Source: Warburgia ugandensis
Lineage: Eukaryota > Streptophyta > Magnoliopsida > Canellales > Canellaceae
Length of the DNA: 64,000 nt
Reading direction: 5' to 3'
NCBI GenBank assembly: GCA_035236585.1
Contig: CP141139.1
Span: forward strand, 22,708,990-22,772,989
Position numbers and translations under genes: made by a program. The notes under the pieces were generated by a model. That model did not search any database. It was not told the origin of the DNA and was given only the letters and a program-made list of their open reading frames with translations. This document shows, piece by piece, positions 44,250 through 61,466 of this stretch (its first letter is position 1; every line of letters begins with the position of its first letter).

Positions 44250-44900
44250 AAAATATGGAAAAACTCCTAGGCCTCAGTCTAAATTTTCAACATGAGGGCC
44301 CCTCCACTAGCTGCATCTACCATTTGTCTATTTTGAAGAGTAACTGCCTCATAGAAGCACTGAACTTGCTGCCAGATTTCAAAATCATGATAAGGACACT
44401 TTTGTAGCAATTCATTCCACCTTTCCCACCATTCATAATATTTTTCATCATGTTTTTGCTAGAAATTGATAATCTCCTTATGAAGGGCATTAGTCTTATG
44501 GACCAGGAAGAATTTGTTCAGAAACTTTTTAGACAACTAGTCCCATGTGGCAATGGAACTGACCTCTAATGAATTCAGCCATGATTTGGCCTTACCTTTT
44601 AATGAGAAAGGAAACAATCTAAGTATAATAGAATCATTTGAAACATTTTAAAATTTGAATGTAGCATAAATATCAAGGAATTCCTTGATATGTAGGATCC
44701 TCTCTCTTGTGACCATCAAAGCATGGGAGTAACTATAAGACTCTAGGTTTAAGTTCAAAGTGGTCTGTATGGGTGGGTGGTAATGTGATTCATGATGGAG
44801 TATTTAGTTGGAGTGGCACATAGAAATCTCTAATGGCCTTATGCTTAACTACTACTGATGGATTAGCCATGGGGTTAAGAATTTGATTTCTTACCCCTTG
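44250..44900 (-). pseudogene. Athila-like gag capsid, broken
   Basis: Minus-strand fragments in one consistent order: LFPFSLKGKAKSWLNSLE, SKKFLNKFFLVHKTNALHKE, YEWWERWNELLQKCPYHDFE, WQQVQCFYEAVTLQNRQMVD and AASGGAL. These match the retrotransposon gag capsid family (PF03732), which assembles the particle. In-frame stops and shifts separate the pieces. No zinc knuckle is visible below it. Confidence 0.75.
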
Positions 44901-46171
44901 CTTGTGGGTAAATTCAATCTTAGGATTTAATGGTATTAACTTAGTGTTTTAAGAACAATGACCTTGCTTGCACTATAATGAAAAACATATCTAAATGATG
45001 CAACCTAATTCTAAATGTGACTCCTAACTCTATATGATGTACAATTAGTCCTAATGGTTTACTATTGAGCTGTTTTGATTATCTTTGTCAATCTGTAGAT
45101 TGGTAGCTTTTAGACCTAGTTCTAAATAGATACTGCTTTTATCCAGGATCGACTATCGCTTACCATTTAGGTCCTGCTCAAGGTTGTTAGTACAATTCTC
45201 ATGGAAGGAGGCCTTTAGACCTCAACAACAGTCAATAAAAGGCGTGGAAAAATCACTTGGATTTTGTATACCGACTATAACCACAATGCTCTAAAGCCAC
45301 TAGAGTAATAGTCGATCTAAGGGTCTTACAAGCTCGAAACCCTAAATCTCTTACTACTTGATTTTAAATTAAACATTAAAGGGTTGCGATCAAGAGCATA
45401 TAAGAAATTCATTTGATTACCTAGATGGGGCAAAGGATCTGGTGATAAAATCTAGTGTTATGAGGGTTCTTATGGGCCCCTTACTATCAACGTGAAAATC
45501 CACCCTAAATCAATTAAGTGTACAATGCAATTACAAGGAAGGGAAACTAATGACTACCAATGTGCTATTTAACAAAGGGTCCTCACCATAACAGACAAGA
45601 CATTATAACTAAACATCCTATGTCTTAGCTATAGCTGAGCTCATGCTAACCTTTATTAAATAGGTGTAATCTAATGCAATAACCCTAAATAAGATGCAAA
45701 AGGTATAATGAGTGAAACTAAACAATATGAATTACACTACCATTGAAAATGAAATTTACACTAAATGCAACTGCACTAAGAAAATAAAAGAGAGTGAGAG
45801 AAGCATGCCATGGGGTTTCTTGTGAAGATCAAGTGTGGGCCACCATACCCCACACTTGGCCTATATTATTGCAACCCATTTAAAATTGAATAGTAATTTT
45901 CAAATTACACATGGGGCCTCACTACATGTTCACTCAAAAATCTTAATCTGATAAAGTAAGGAAATTCTAATTAAGTTGATGAAGCTTTGGTCCACAGGAT
46001 CCCCACTGCTCCTTTTGCCAAATTCCCTCACACAAAATAAAGAAAGATGGTCACTTTGTGAAGAATTAGCAGAATATGAAAATATGACACAAAATCCTAA
46101 TATAATGTAACACAAACTATAATTAGAGATAAATAATCTAAACTAAGATACAACTAGAAATCTATTGTGAT

Positions 46172-46188
46172 TCCCGGGCAATGGTGTC
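46172..46188 (-). other. Primer binding site of the Athila-like element (tRNA-Asp type)
   Basis: The minus strand reads TGACACCATTGCCCGGG, three changes from the TGGCGCCGTTGCCGGG-type site complementary to tRNA-Asp used by Athila elements. Changes are G-to-A/C-to-T type, as expected for decay. It directly follows the LTR end at 46,189. Confidence 0.65.
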
Positions 46189-46318
46189 AAAAACTTACTA
46201 TAGCTTTAAAATTACTTGCAAGTGTATGAATCAATATAGTAATTTGCACACAGGAGAGGTCAATCCCATGAGAAATCTCATGGATTTGGATATTGATTGG
46301 ATTATTTAAATTACATGG
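46189..46318 (-). repeat. LTR 3' end of the Athila-like element (interrupted)
   Basis: The minus text tctcatgggattgacctctc then acacttgcaagt matches the end of the plus-strand LTR at 53,965-54,046. The LTR is cut at 46,318 by another LTR in the opposite orientation and continues at 54,047: the join aag-tg to atgtaatttaaat mirrors 53,925-53,945. Confidence 0.65.
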
Positions 46319-46603
46319 TGATAAGTGTTCAATTTTGTGTAAAAAAGTACCCAATTTGTAGCCCATGTGTTATAAAATATAATGTTATTTCTAGGTTTGT
46401 TTTTTTTGAAAATTCATAACATGTGCAATTTTGACCTGATAAGCAAAGAGTTTTATATTTTGCAAGTTCAGAAGCTAATTTAGAGTAAGTATGTAAATCA
46501 TCATAATGTTTTAGGATTTAATTATTTTTTTTACTTTTGTAGGAAGTGATAATGTGATCACACGGCATATCTTGTGCTTCACAAAGTTTTTCATAGGTCA
46601 AGC
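46319..46603 (+). repeat. TGATAAG-type gypsy LTR copy A, 5' portion
   Basis: Starts TGATAAGTGTTCAATTTTG and contains tattttgcaagttcagaagc and ttttgtaggaagtgataatg, shared with copies B (56,958) and C (59,710). It is split at 46,603 by the family 2 solo LTR and resumes at 51,546. Confidence 0.75.
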
Positions 46604-47029
46604 TATGACGACCTGGGTTTTTGTAACACATTTTGCAATACAGTTTTGAAAGGCAGGGCCCTTAGTAGTAAAAAATTTTTGTAAAACAAAGCAGTAAAAA
46701 TTCCTTTCTTTAAAACTTGTTTTGAAAAACCCAAGTCATTACTTCATAATAACATATGTAGAATTTTTATACAAGATAAAACTCCATTGAAGGAATATAC
46801 TTTTATTAAATTTCAAGATCCATCCAGTGGTTCACAGTATAGACCAGGTATCAGTACAATACTTGTCCAAATTACATAATCCAAATTTCAAAGCTCACCA
46901 TACAATAAAAACTCTCAATACAATACAATGCTCTCAAATAAAATACATGTCTTCAAGGGATATACCCTGATTGATTATTCTTCCAAGTCTTTTTAAGTCT
47001 TGAGCTCTTAATTCTCCTTCTCTATATCT

Positions 47030-47065
47030 GAGATATTGTAAACATTGAAACATTTACAATATCTC
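47030..47065 (-). promoter_or_regulatory. Conserved 36-nt hairpin, second copy
   Basis: Same 13-bp arms and loop as at 24,763-24,798, on the opposite strand, at the equivalent LTR position. Confidence 0.7.
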
Positions 47066-48615
47066 AGCAAGTTATGCTTGGTAGGGGATTCAAGAAGCAT
47101 AATAATTTGACAGTATAATCCTAATACTTCATAATCCCATTATTCATACTCATGGATTAATCTCTTTACTTTGTCATATATGTACATCCTTACACATACA
47201 TACTATATACTTTGTATAGATACAGTCAAAATCATGGAAAATAGTTAATATCTCAAACATAATCATACCCATCTTATATTGAGTTGATAAATCATCCAGA
47301 CTCTGTTGGAAATACTCCCTCATTTGGGCAGTATTAGTAATCCATGATTACCCAGCATCTCATCATGCCATATCATAGGGCATTTCACTATGCCATGCAT
47401 CATAATGCGAAAATACTCAAAGGACTACTATGCATGCAGTCAAAATCTGTACCAGCACGCCCGGATAACTGCCCAATAATCCACTTATACCATCCTTGGT
47501 GGAAATCACAATATCCATGTTTGTATGGGGGGGACCATGGCTGTCACAGTGGCCTTTGCATAATTGCCCCACCTGACTTTTAGCCTCACTTAGGCTTGGT
47601 ATCCATATCATAACAAGTTTTGGAGAGTGGTTAGCCAAACACTACAACTCTCCTAGCATAGCATCCCCAGGCACACACCTATTTAAAATAAAACCACAAG
47701 CTTCCATGCCTGTATGTAAAGTAATTCTCATACATACTAGACAATTTGTCTACTTAATTAGGGCTAGAATATCTTCTAGTTCCCTATTCACATAGAGTTT
47801 TTTCCCTCAATTCTAACTTAACCATTTTATATTTGTTTTGGTTGGATCATAAGGGTTTTCAAGGGATTTAATACAAGTATTTACATTACACTTGTCAACA
47901 TTTCTAGACATAAGATCATGTATTTAGCATGTATATCTCATGTAGATACATTCATAAAATCCACTTACCTTCAAGTAGTGATCCATCTCTTCAAATCTTC
48001 CATGATCTTAACTGACATATGTAATATGTAAATCTATATATACTGTCAATATTTATATAATATGAATAATCCTATATTTTTTTTATCCTATCTATATTCT
48101 TTGTTTAATCTTGTCATTTGATATAAAGGATCTAGATCTTTTGTCCTATAATGATCTATCTTCCTCAGATAGTGTCTATCCTATTAATTAGTAGATTTGA
48201 TGGTTAGAATGATCTTCTAATATTTTACATCTAAGTATTTTCTATTCTAAGTCTTTGTGTATTCCTTTCTTTGATCTTGATCTTTTATAGATCCTTTGAT
48301 CAACAATTTATACTTGTTGATAAAGATCAAGGGCTTAGATCTTCTATCATCTAGTTCTTCTTTGATCTAAGTTTAGTTGTTTAATCATCCCTAAGGAGGA
48401 TGATCTTGGTTCTCTTCCTTAAATCATATTTGATTAAGGGTTTGGATTCTCTATCTAGATTTGTCTACAACATATGTGCATAGATACATAATAAAATATG
48501 ACATTAGGATTCTTATTGTTCTTGATCATTCAAGATCCTATGGATTTTGTTTGATCAACCTTATCTTACTTACAATTTTTATTAGGATTAGATAATTTAC
48601 TAACCTTTTATGCTC

Positions 48616-48617
<2 letters not shown>

Positions 48618-48662
<45 letters not shown>
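48618..48662 (+). repeat. ATT trinucleotide microsatellite
   Basis: About fifteen repeats of ATT/TTA inside the solo LTR. The equivalent place in the other LTR copy (near 31,770) has only a few AAT units, so the tract expanded after divergence. Confidence 0.9.
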
Positions 48663-48664
<2 letters not shown>

Positions 48665-51545
48665 ACCAGTTAAGGTTTTACTGGTTGAAGATAGCTTATT
48701 CCATCCTAAGTCTAGACATCTCTTCTTATTTCTAATTGACTGAGGCTTACTAGCTGAATAGCTGAACACAAAGTGGTTTCTTCAATCCTTATGTAAGGAG
48801 GAATTTAGACCTCACAATCATCAACTAAATGTAGGGGAAGAGTGAGGCTCTATTAGAGAACCCCCTTAACCACCATGATCAGCATTCATTAGAGTGACCT
48901 AAGCTCAACCTTTCATAAGGTTCCTATAAGCATTTTAATCATAAGTACTCTTTCTAATTGATTTTAATTAAATCCATGAATATTTAAAATGTCATTCATG
49001 GGGTTTATTATTCTCCTAGTTTGGGCCAAGGATTTTATAATCCTTATATTGTCCTACTAATTATAGCCCTTACTAATATTAAGTCAAAGTCCTTCACTCA
49101 TCTTAATTGTCCACGAATCTCTATATTCCATTAGTTTACATTTTTTGTGATTTATGCTCATTATATCTTAAAAACTACTTAACATTTGAATCTACAAATA
49201 AAATTTAACAATAAATAAATCATAAACTTTAAAGCATAAATTCAATATAAATTTAACAACTATTTATATTAACATGCTTCCTATGAATGTAACTTAAATT
49301 AATGAAATAAAACTATACTTAAACTAGCATGATCCTAAGTTATGAAATACATGACATTTTACTGGTAATCTAATGGAATCATGCTAAAATCTTAATTTCA
49401 AACTAACATGACCCCTAGATAATTAAATTACCAACCTATTATAACAACTAATTACATATAGAGCATAATATGCTAAAATTTAAGAATTACACTAGCATGC
49501 TTCCTAATTTATAACATAAATCACATTTACAATTCTATTATCAAATAAAAGACAAGTAATCTAATTAGATTAAGTTTGTTAGAAACTTTTACTTATGATC
49601 CAACCATTAGAGTTTAGATCTTTTTGTTTAGATTAAGGGTTTTAATTACATTTAGGACTTTTACTTCATCAAAGTCCAAAGATCATATCCATTTGTTTTT
49701 TGTCACATTTAATCCATGATCTAACTAGATTTCATCATAATCCCATTCATACAACCCATCCAAAGGGTCTAATCATGCTTGATCTTATTGATTAAGTAGG
49801 TCCCTTTGTATTTTTAGGGTTTTTCTACCATAAAGGGTAGATTCCCCAATTTATGTTAGATTTTTCAAAATAAATTATGGATATTACTTTATTTCAACAT
49901 TATATCATCATTTAATTAGATCCCCAAAATCTGATCATCTCAGATCTTAAAGATCAGGAAAATTAGAAGCTTAATTCCTAAAAACAGAAAGTTTCTTGAA
50001 TATTTTTATCTATTTTATGAATTTAGAAGAAAATAGACATTATAAGCTTTCCATAGCTTCTTTTCAATCTTAATTTGGAGTTTAAATGACTCCGTAATTG
50101 AACTTTGAAGTTCACAATTGTTGCGAGGGCTAAAATTTGATTTGGGCCCATTGGAATGGAAGGCCCTAATTAGTTGGGCAGAATGGATCTGATTGGGTGA
50201 TTCAGTCGCAGTGCTCCTGTCACCATGATGCACTTGATAACGTGGTCCCCAAGATCTGCATTGTCACGTGGTCATTCCATTAGGACGGCGTCGCATGCTG
50301 AGCATGCATGCTTGAAGATGCTCCCGCAAGGCGTATTTTTGTCCGGCATCCTAGGAGCTCGATGTTGTAAAGAAGATTGGATAGTTTGATTTGGACCATC
50401 CAATCAAATCTTCTTCAATCTAGGGTTAAAAACTTGATAAGATTTCTTTAAAATTCCACCCTAGGGGTTTTTGACCCTTCTAGATCAATACAAAATTGAA
50501 GGGTTCTTACCTTTACTTGATTTTTATAGTTTTTAACCTAAAATTAATTTTTAAAAAATAAAAAATTATATAAAATAACATGAAATAAGTGTGGGAAGAG
50601 TTTCCACCAACCTGATTGGATAAAAATGTAGTTTTTACAGCAATTTAAAAAAAAATCCACTTGATGATAAGATTGCTTGATAATTGCTTGTTTTATGATT
50701 TTCCATTGATTTCACCGTTGGATCTTGAAATTTCTTTGGGTTTTTTATAGATAATTAATCTAGAAAAATATGAATTTTTTGATTTATGATATTTGATATG
50801 GAACAGAGTGCCAAATTGCATTTAGGTTTCTTGTTTCAATCTAGAGAGAGGAGAGAGAAAGTGAAAGAGAGAGATTTTTGGAAAATTGGGAAAGCGTTTG
50901 GATCTAGTTTTTCAAGGGAAGCAAGATAATTTCATGTTAAATTTTATGAACATTTTTGGAGGATTTTTGGTGCTGTATTTGTAGATGTTTTTGAATTTTT
51001 CATAATTACTTGTAATAATTATACTTTAATTCTTTTGAATATTAAATTAACATTGGATCCTCCACTAGCACGTCCTTCTCCACTATCATCTGGTAGTGGT
51101 TTGACCACTCATTATATGTTTTTTGGCCGTTAAATTCATTTGTGGGCCCCACAGAGGTGTGAAAGGAGCATTTTGCCCTTTTATGAAGAAAAATCCATTT
51201 TATTCTCTTGAACTCAGAATCGAGCGTACTTAGTGGCATTGGAATCTTATTTTTGATCAAATTCTATATATTGAAGTCTTAGATCTCAATTATTATTATT
51301 TTACCTTTTTATTCATAAAATAGAGAAAATTAGGGATTTTTCATTTTAACTTGGAATTGAATGTACTTAGTGTCATTTTGATCGATTTTTTGAATAAATT
51401 CATAATTTCTTAGTTTGAAATCATGTTTTAATCTTTATAAAAAGAGAATTTCCAATAACCTAATATCCCATCCCAAAATTTCTAAAAATTCAAACTAAAT
51501 TGATTTTCTCAATCAATTTACAAAAATTGGGGTTATTACACAAGC

Positions 51546-54046
<2,501 letters not shown>

Positions 54047-56957
54047 CCACTTAGACTAGCCAAAGAGGAGATGTTTTATGATTAAACGAGGAATTTAAAA
54101 AACATAGAATGAGAAACGTGCATAAAATTAGAAACATGAAGTAAAGGGGACTTAACAAATAAAGACTTTCAATGGAATTAGAAACATTCCTAGCTAACAT
54201 GCATTCAATAAAAGAAGCTAATGCAAAACTAGAATGAATGAGTCTAGGAAACTTGTTACAAATGAAACTATCCTAAACTAGAACTTTCCTAAAACTAAAA
54301 TTAGAAACTTTTGAGAAACTAAAATTAGAAATTATGCAAACTAATCAAAGGTACAAAAATCCAAAAAAACTAATTTAAACTAGCTTAAACAAGGAATCAA
54401 CAAACTAACAAAGGCATTCAAGCTCCGATTACCATGTGCATGAGTCATGGAAGTGTGCGCATGGTTCATGTAGTAGGAAAAATTGCCAGAAAACATGGAA
54501 AAAAATCTAACTAACATGGGATCTAAACAAAATAGTTGTTAAATATCTAAGAAGCTAAATGGGTTCCTAAGGAATGAAGCAAATAAATTGCATGGACTGC
54601 TAGAAATTACGCACAAAACATGAAAGGTAAAATTCCAGGAATATGGTGCTCATGAAACTTAAATTAAATGAGGCATGCTAAGATACTTAGTGCATACTTT
54701 TCATGAAAGATAACACTCAATATTGGAGGTAATTTAAGTTTAGAATCAATCAATAACAATACTTATCCAAGAAGTTTATTCATCGAATTAGAAATTACAT
54801 TCAAAGATGGTGCGAATGTACATAAAGAACAAAGCTTAAAATTGTGCACTATTCTAATGCCTAGAACTTCAAAGCAAAGCTTAAACACATTCCAACAATC
54901 TCAAACTAATCTTTGATATCATGCTTGAGAAACCCAAAAGAGAAATCAAGAGAGTAAAAGCATGAAGATAGGAAGGAAATCAATACGAACAAGTCTTGAA
55001 TCTAAGTGAGAAATAAGGAGACTGATGAAGAGATACATGATGATTCAATACTACTTTTCTCCTAGTTATCACTACAAGAGAGAAGATTCCTTGGATTTAG
55101 AATAACTAAGCAAGAGAATCATGATAAGTGGATGGAAAACTCTAGAGAAATAGAGGAGAACTATGTGCATGGAAATAAGCAATAAGAAAAATAACAAACA
55201 AACAATGGAGGAAAGGAATTAAAGCAAGGTACAAATCCAAAAACCAAAGAAACAAAGAAAGAAAAAGGTGTGGAAGATAGGGAAATTCAGCCAAGATGTT
55301 GAAGTCCAAAGCTTTAAGAATATCTCCAAGTTGATATGCTTGATTTCCAGGTGTTAGAAGCAACCCCTCTACTTGGATTAGGTGTGGAATTCCATGGGGT
55401 TATATAGAGTTTTGTGTTCTAGTTTGATAAGATCCTATCCTAGGAAGAAAGGTGAGAATTAGACCTAGGACAATAGTTAAGAAATTTAGCTGGTTGATTG
55501 GATATAGAAGATTGGAAAGTGAGGAGATGTGGACTTTTGAAATATAAGAAAAGGAAGGGAGAACCATGGAATTCTAGCCTAGGATGGGGCCTAGAATTGC
55601 TTTCCTTAAGGTGTCTCACATGATGGGATGGAAATTAGATGATAAAAGATAGCAAATATGGAGGAAAGAGTTAGGAAGGTGTGGTAGTTGATTAGTGAAT
55701 GGAATCAGAAGGTGGAGTTGGTGAAGTGGATGAATTTAGAAGTGGGGAGGTTCCACTTTTTAAGATGGTGGCGTGGAACTCCTTCCCTTTCTAAATGTGT
55801 GATGTGGTGGGTAGGAAAGAGAGAAAAATGGGGAAAAAGAGAGGGAAAGACAATGAAATTTGACTCTTGATTGTTTCTATCCTTCCCTTTCATCTCAACT
55901 AGTACTTGATCCTTACTTTATGATCCTAGCCATTTCCCTCTTAGGACTTCTCCTTAGAAAAACTATAAATAGAGGTGATAAAGAAATAAGAAAGGATCTC
56001 TTACCTTTTCCTATAGCACTATAGCCAAACCTAGGAGAAACAGAGGGAGAGAGATCTCTTACCATCTCTCACTTAGATCTCAACGTCTACCATAAGTAGG
56101 GAGGTAAGAGTCTCCACCATGGCTTCCCCTATGCCTTCCTCCTCCCATTCTATTCCTCATCACCCTTCTCATTCTCCCTTGTAGATCTTGTCCACTGACA
56201 TGATTTAATTATTTACTTAAATTAGTGGTTCTATTTAAGTATAGATAGAGTAATATGGGTTGATCTCACGAGGACTCTTTTACGGAGTTTTAACTAAAAA
56301 TTAGGTTGTTTCTACTCTAACCTAGCCAATCCAAGCAAAGGGAGGAAATTCAAACATTAATTAAAGTAAAGAAGATATGACATAAATCAAGGAAAGGAAA
56401 GAGTAAATAAAAGAAAGGAATCAAGCAAGGAATTAACTAATGAATTAAAGCTATAACTAACTTACTAAGACTTAAAAGAAACTTCTCACTAACTGATTGA
56501 TTAGAAGGAATTCTTACATAATCAAATAAAGAAAGCAAGAAGGAAATTAAGTAAGAGTCTGTCAACTAGGGCTTGAATTCTGCTGTAGGGCCCTCCTGTT
56601 GTATCACTTGGAAGGAGCTTGTACACATCTCTTCAACCCATATTACACTCCTTTTACCACCAAGTTGATCTCATCTCCTTAACCCAACATGCCACAAGCC
56701 AAAAGTCAAATTATTTCTGAAGAGCCTTATGAGTGAAGTGCTAGTGCAACCAAGAGAAGAGATGCCTAACAACTTTCTTAAAAGATCACCACCCATCAAA
56801 GAAGCAAAAGAGAAGAATGGAGTGGAAGTATAAAATAAAATTTTAAATCTCCTTAGCTAGATACTCTTAGAAAATATGGTATTTTCTTAAGGAAAGAGGT
56901 AAGAGAGGATTAGAGGTTTGTTCTTCATAAAGTAGGGATAGACATAGAGAAGGCTTC
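54047..56957 (-). repeat. Degraded gypsy LTR sequence, mostly minus strand
   Basis: 54,047-54,700 is the reverse complement of LTR text like 53,400-53,900 (gtttctaatttyatgca, ccatgcacacaatcc-like). On the minus strand a TATA-like ctctatataacc lies at 55,410-55,399. At 56,195-56,300 another LTR end on the minus strand is seen (gggttgatctcacgaggac). 55,560-56,190 has a plus-strand TATA-like actataaatagagg near 55,959 and cannot be assigned. Boundaries between pieces are uncertain. Confidence 0.45.
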
Positions 56958-59520
<2,563 letters not shown>

Positions 59521-59709
59521 CAATGGCCTTCCTTCTTTAAGAATGAAATTAGAATAAAAAGAAAATAAAAGGGATGGCAATGGACCTTGGCTTAGGACTC
59601 ACCTATTCCAACCTTATGAGATGAGGAAGGAGATAGGTACTTTACCTTGGAAGTGGTTCTACCCTTCAACATGATTCCCTTAGCTCAAGAATTGAGTGAT
59701 TTTATGGAA
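59521..59709. other. Spacer between LTR copies B and C
   Basis: About 190 bp, origin unclear. No frame or repeat recognised. Confidence 0.3.
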
Positions 59710-61466
59710 CACATGCATTTCTACCTAATAGTTCCAAAGTTTGATATTTTGTAGGTTCAGAAACTAATCAAAAGTAAGTATGTGAATGATCATAATTTAG
59801 TAGGAATTAGTTAGAATTTTTCATCTTTTGTAGGTGTTGAGAAGGGAATTCAATGGCCGAGCTTGATCGAGATAAGAATTGGAGCCATTCATTAGGTTTT
59901 CTAGTGTAAGTACAAACCTAAGCAAGCCAAAGCTTATATGTCATCAATAAAGGTGTAATGAAGGATCATGATTATCCTAGAGCATGTAAAGAAGCAATTG
60001 GAGAAGCAAAAGGTGACTATAAATGAACCCAAACCCAAGCCATGCATTTCCACCACCTTTGAGCCTCTTAGCCATTAAAGCAATGAAAAAGGGTGATAAG
60101 CCTTATGAACTACTCAAGCCATGAAGCCACTTAAGCCACCAAGGAATAAACCATCAAAGTGAGCCATTAAACCAAGGAGGACTTCCACATGGAGCCACAT
60201 GATTGGAGCATCAATTGAAGCAACTTTCCTATGTAAAAAGTTTGATTTTGAGAGATTAAGGTAGAAGGTAAGATGATCATGCATTAAGGGACCCATCAAG
60301 AGAGAAAAATCCACTTTCCTAACCCATTTCCCATTTCCCATTTCTAATATACCATTCACCATAGGGTTCCAAGTTTTTAACTCAAGGAGGGACCCACCTT
60401 CCTATAAGAGAATGCCCTCTTACTTAGTTGGCAAAATCAAGTGGTTTCCTATTTAGGAAATCTTATATCCAAGTCCATGCAAAGACCCTACGTTTTTTCC
60501 ATCATTATTTTCTTTCAGATTCACTCCCTCTATTATGCCCTCAATCCCCATCCAATTAGGAGGGTGGAGAGCCATTTTCCTTCCAAGGAAAATGATGCCT
60601 TCCCCCTTCTTAATTAGGAAACCAGCCAGCCCATGACTCTCTCTCTCTCTCTCTCTCTCATGTCATCCTTATTACTTCATCTTCACCTAACTTTCCTCCT
60701 TTAAGATTCACCTCAGACCTAGATCTATATCTCCACCTTTTCCTAGATTAAACATTCATCAAATTGGAAGTTAAAACATCTATAAGTCTCCCATTGAATC
60801 CATAGTTGTTTTCTAAGTGGAGGTGGGTGACACACCTTGAAACATAACTTCCTTTGGTGCTTTGTTGCTGCTGGAATTTGGGACTTCTTTGATGCTTTTC
60901 CCCCTTTGAATTTTTATTTATTCATGTTTTATTAGCTCTCCAATTCAGGTTAGTATTTTTCTTGTTTTGGTTTAGTTTTCATTGCTTTAGTTTCATTTGT
61001 TTTACTTTCTACTTCTACCCCCATCTTTCCATCTACCTTTCCATTTCTTCTTTACCCAAATACTACAAGTTTTTCTTTGTTATCCATTCAATATTTATGT
61101 TACATATTCTCTATTAGTGATAGCTAAAATAATATCTAGCTTAGCACCTTGAATTCTTCCCTTGAAATTGATGTTTTCCACCTTAATCCCACCTTAGTTT
61201 TAGGTATACTTTCTATAGTCAGTTCACACCATTTAGCCATATTTTCTCTTGAATTCCTTTTGAGGTTTCTTTTCATGTCATCATAATTTAAATTGTGAGC
61301 ATTATATTGCATTTTTGGTGTCATTTAGATAGGATTTTATGCTTAGGAACTAGGTGAAATTTCCACCTTGTTTAGTTGTAATTTGATGTTGATTTAGTGA
61401 AATTCATTGAGGTTTGTTAATATGGAATGATTCTTTCATGAAATTAATTTGGATCTAGGTTGTTTC
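59710..61466 (+). repeat. TGATAAG-type gypsy LTR copy C, 5'-truncated, left portion
   Basis: Begins inside the LTR (acacatgcatttctacc, then gatattttgtaggttcagaa) and runs parallel to copy A 46,430-53,140 without the solo LTR. It shares the gagccac, tggagccacatgattgg and aattaggaaacca blocks. A short CT tract lies at 60,640-60,659. It is split at 61,466 by the Tekay solo LTR and resumes at 63,956. Confidence 0.7.

Larger units (their letters stand above)
41825..46188 (-). mobile_element. Athila-like gypsy remnant (gag, protease, RT start)
   Basis: Minus-strand order from 46,188 downward: primer site, leader, gag (44,900-44,250), protease (about 43,000-42,690), linker, RT start (42,250-41,850), then truncation at the CACTA-like element. 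Many stops and frameshifts. The gag-PR-RT text and the tRNA-Asp-like primer site point to the Athila/Tat branch rather than the chromovirus branch of the Tekay element. Confidence 0.75.
46604..51540 (-). mobile_element. Solo LTR of family 2 (4,937 bp) with target duplication
   Basis: On the minus strand it starts TGTAATAACCCC (51,540) and ends GGTCGTCATA (46,604). CAAGC flanks it on both sides (46,599-46,603 and 51,541-51,545). It aligns with the family 2 LTR pieces at 23,987-25,229 and 28,549-32,945. No primer site, interior or second LTR adjoins, so it is a solo LTR left by recombination between two LTRs. It contains the conserved hairpin (47,030-47,065) and an ATT tract (48,618-48,662). 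The host sequence continues on both sides as LTR copy A. Confidence 0.92.

Noticed and set aside
48618-48662. ATT tract and several AT tracts (4,198, 11,387, 27,630, 29,674, 40,933) considered as CRISPR-like or structured repeats
   Set aside because: Simple microsatellites without spacers; ordinary slippage products.
55068-55080. CACTACAAGAGA, which looks like a CACTA terminal sequence
   Set aside because: Lies inside degraded LTR sequence, with no subterminal repeats and no matching opposite end; a chance match.
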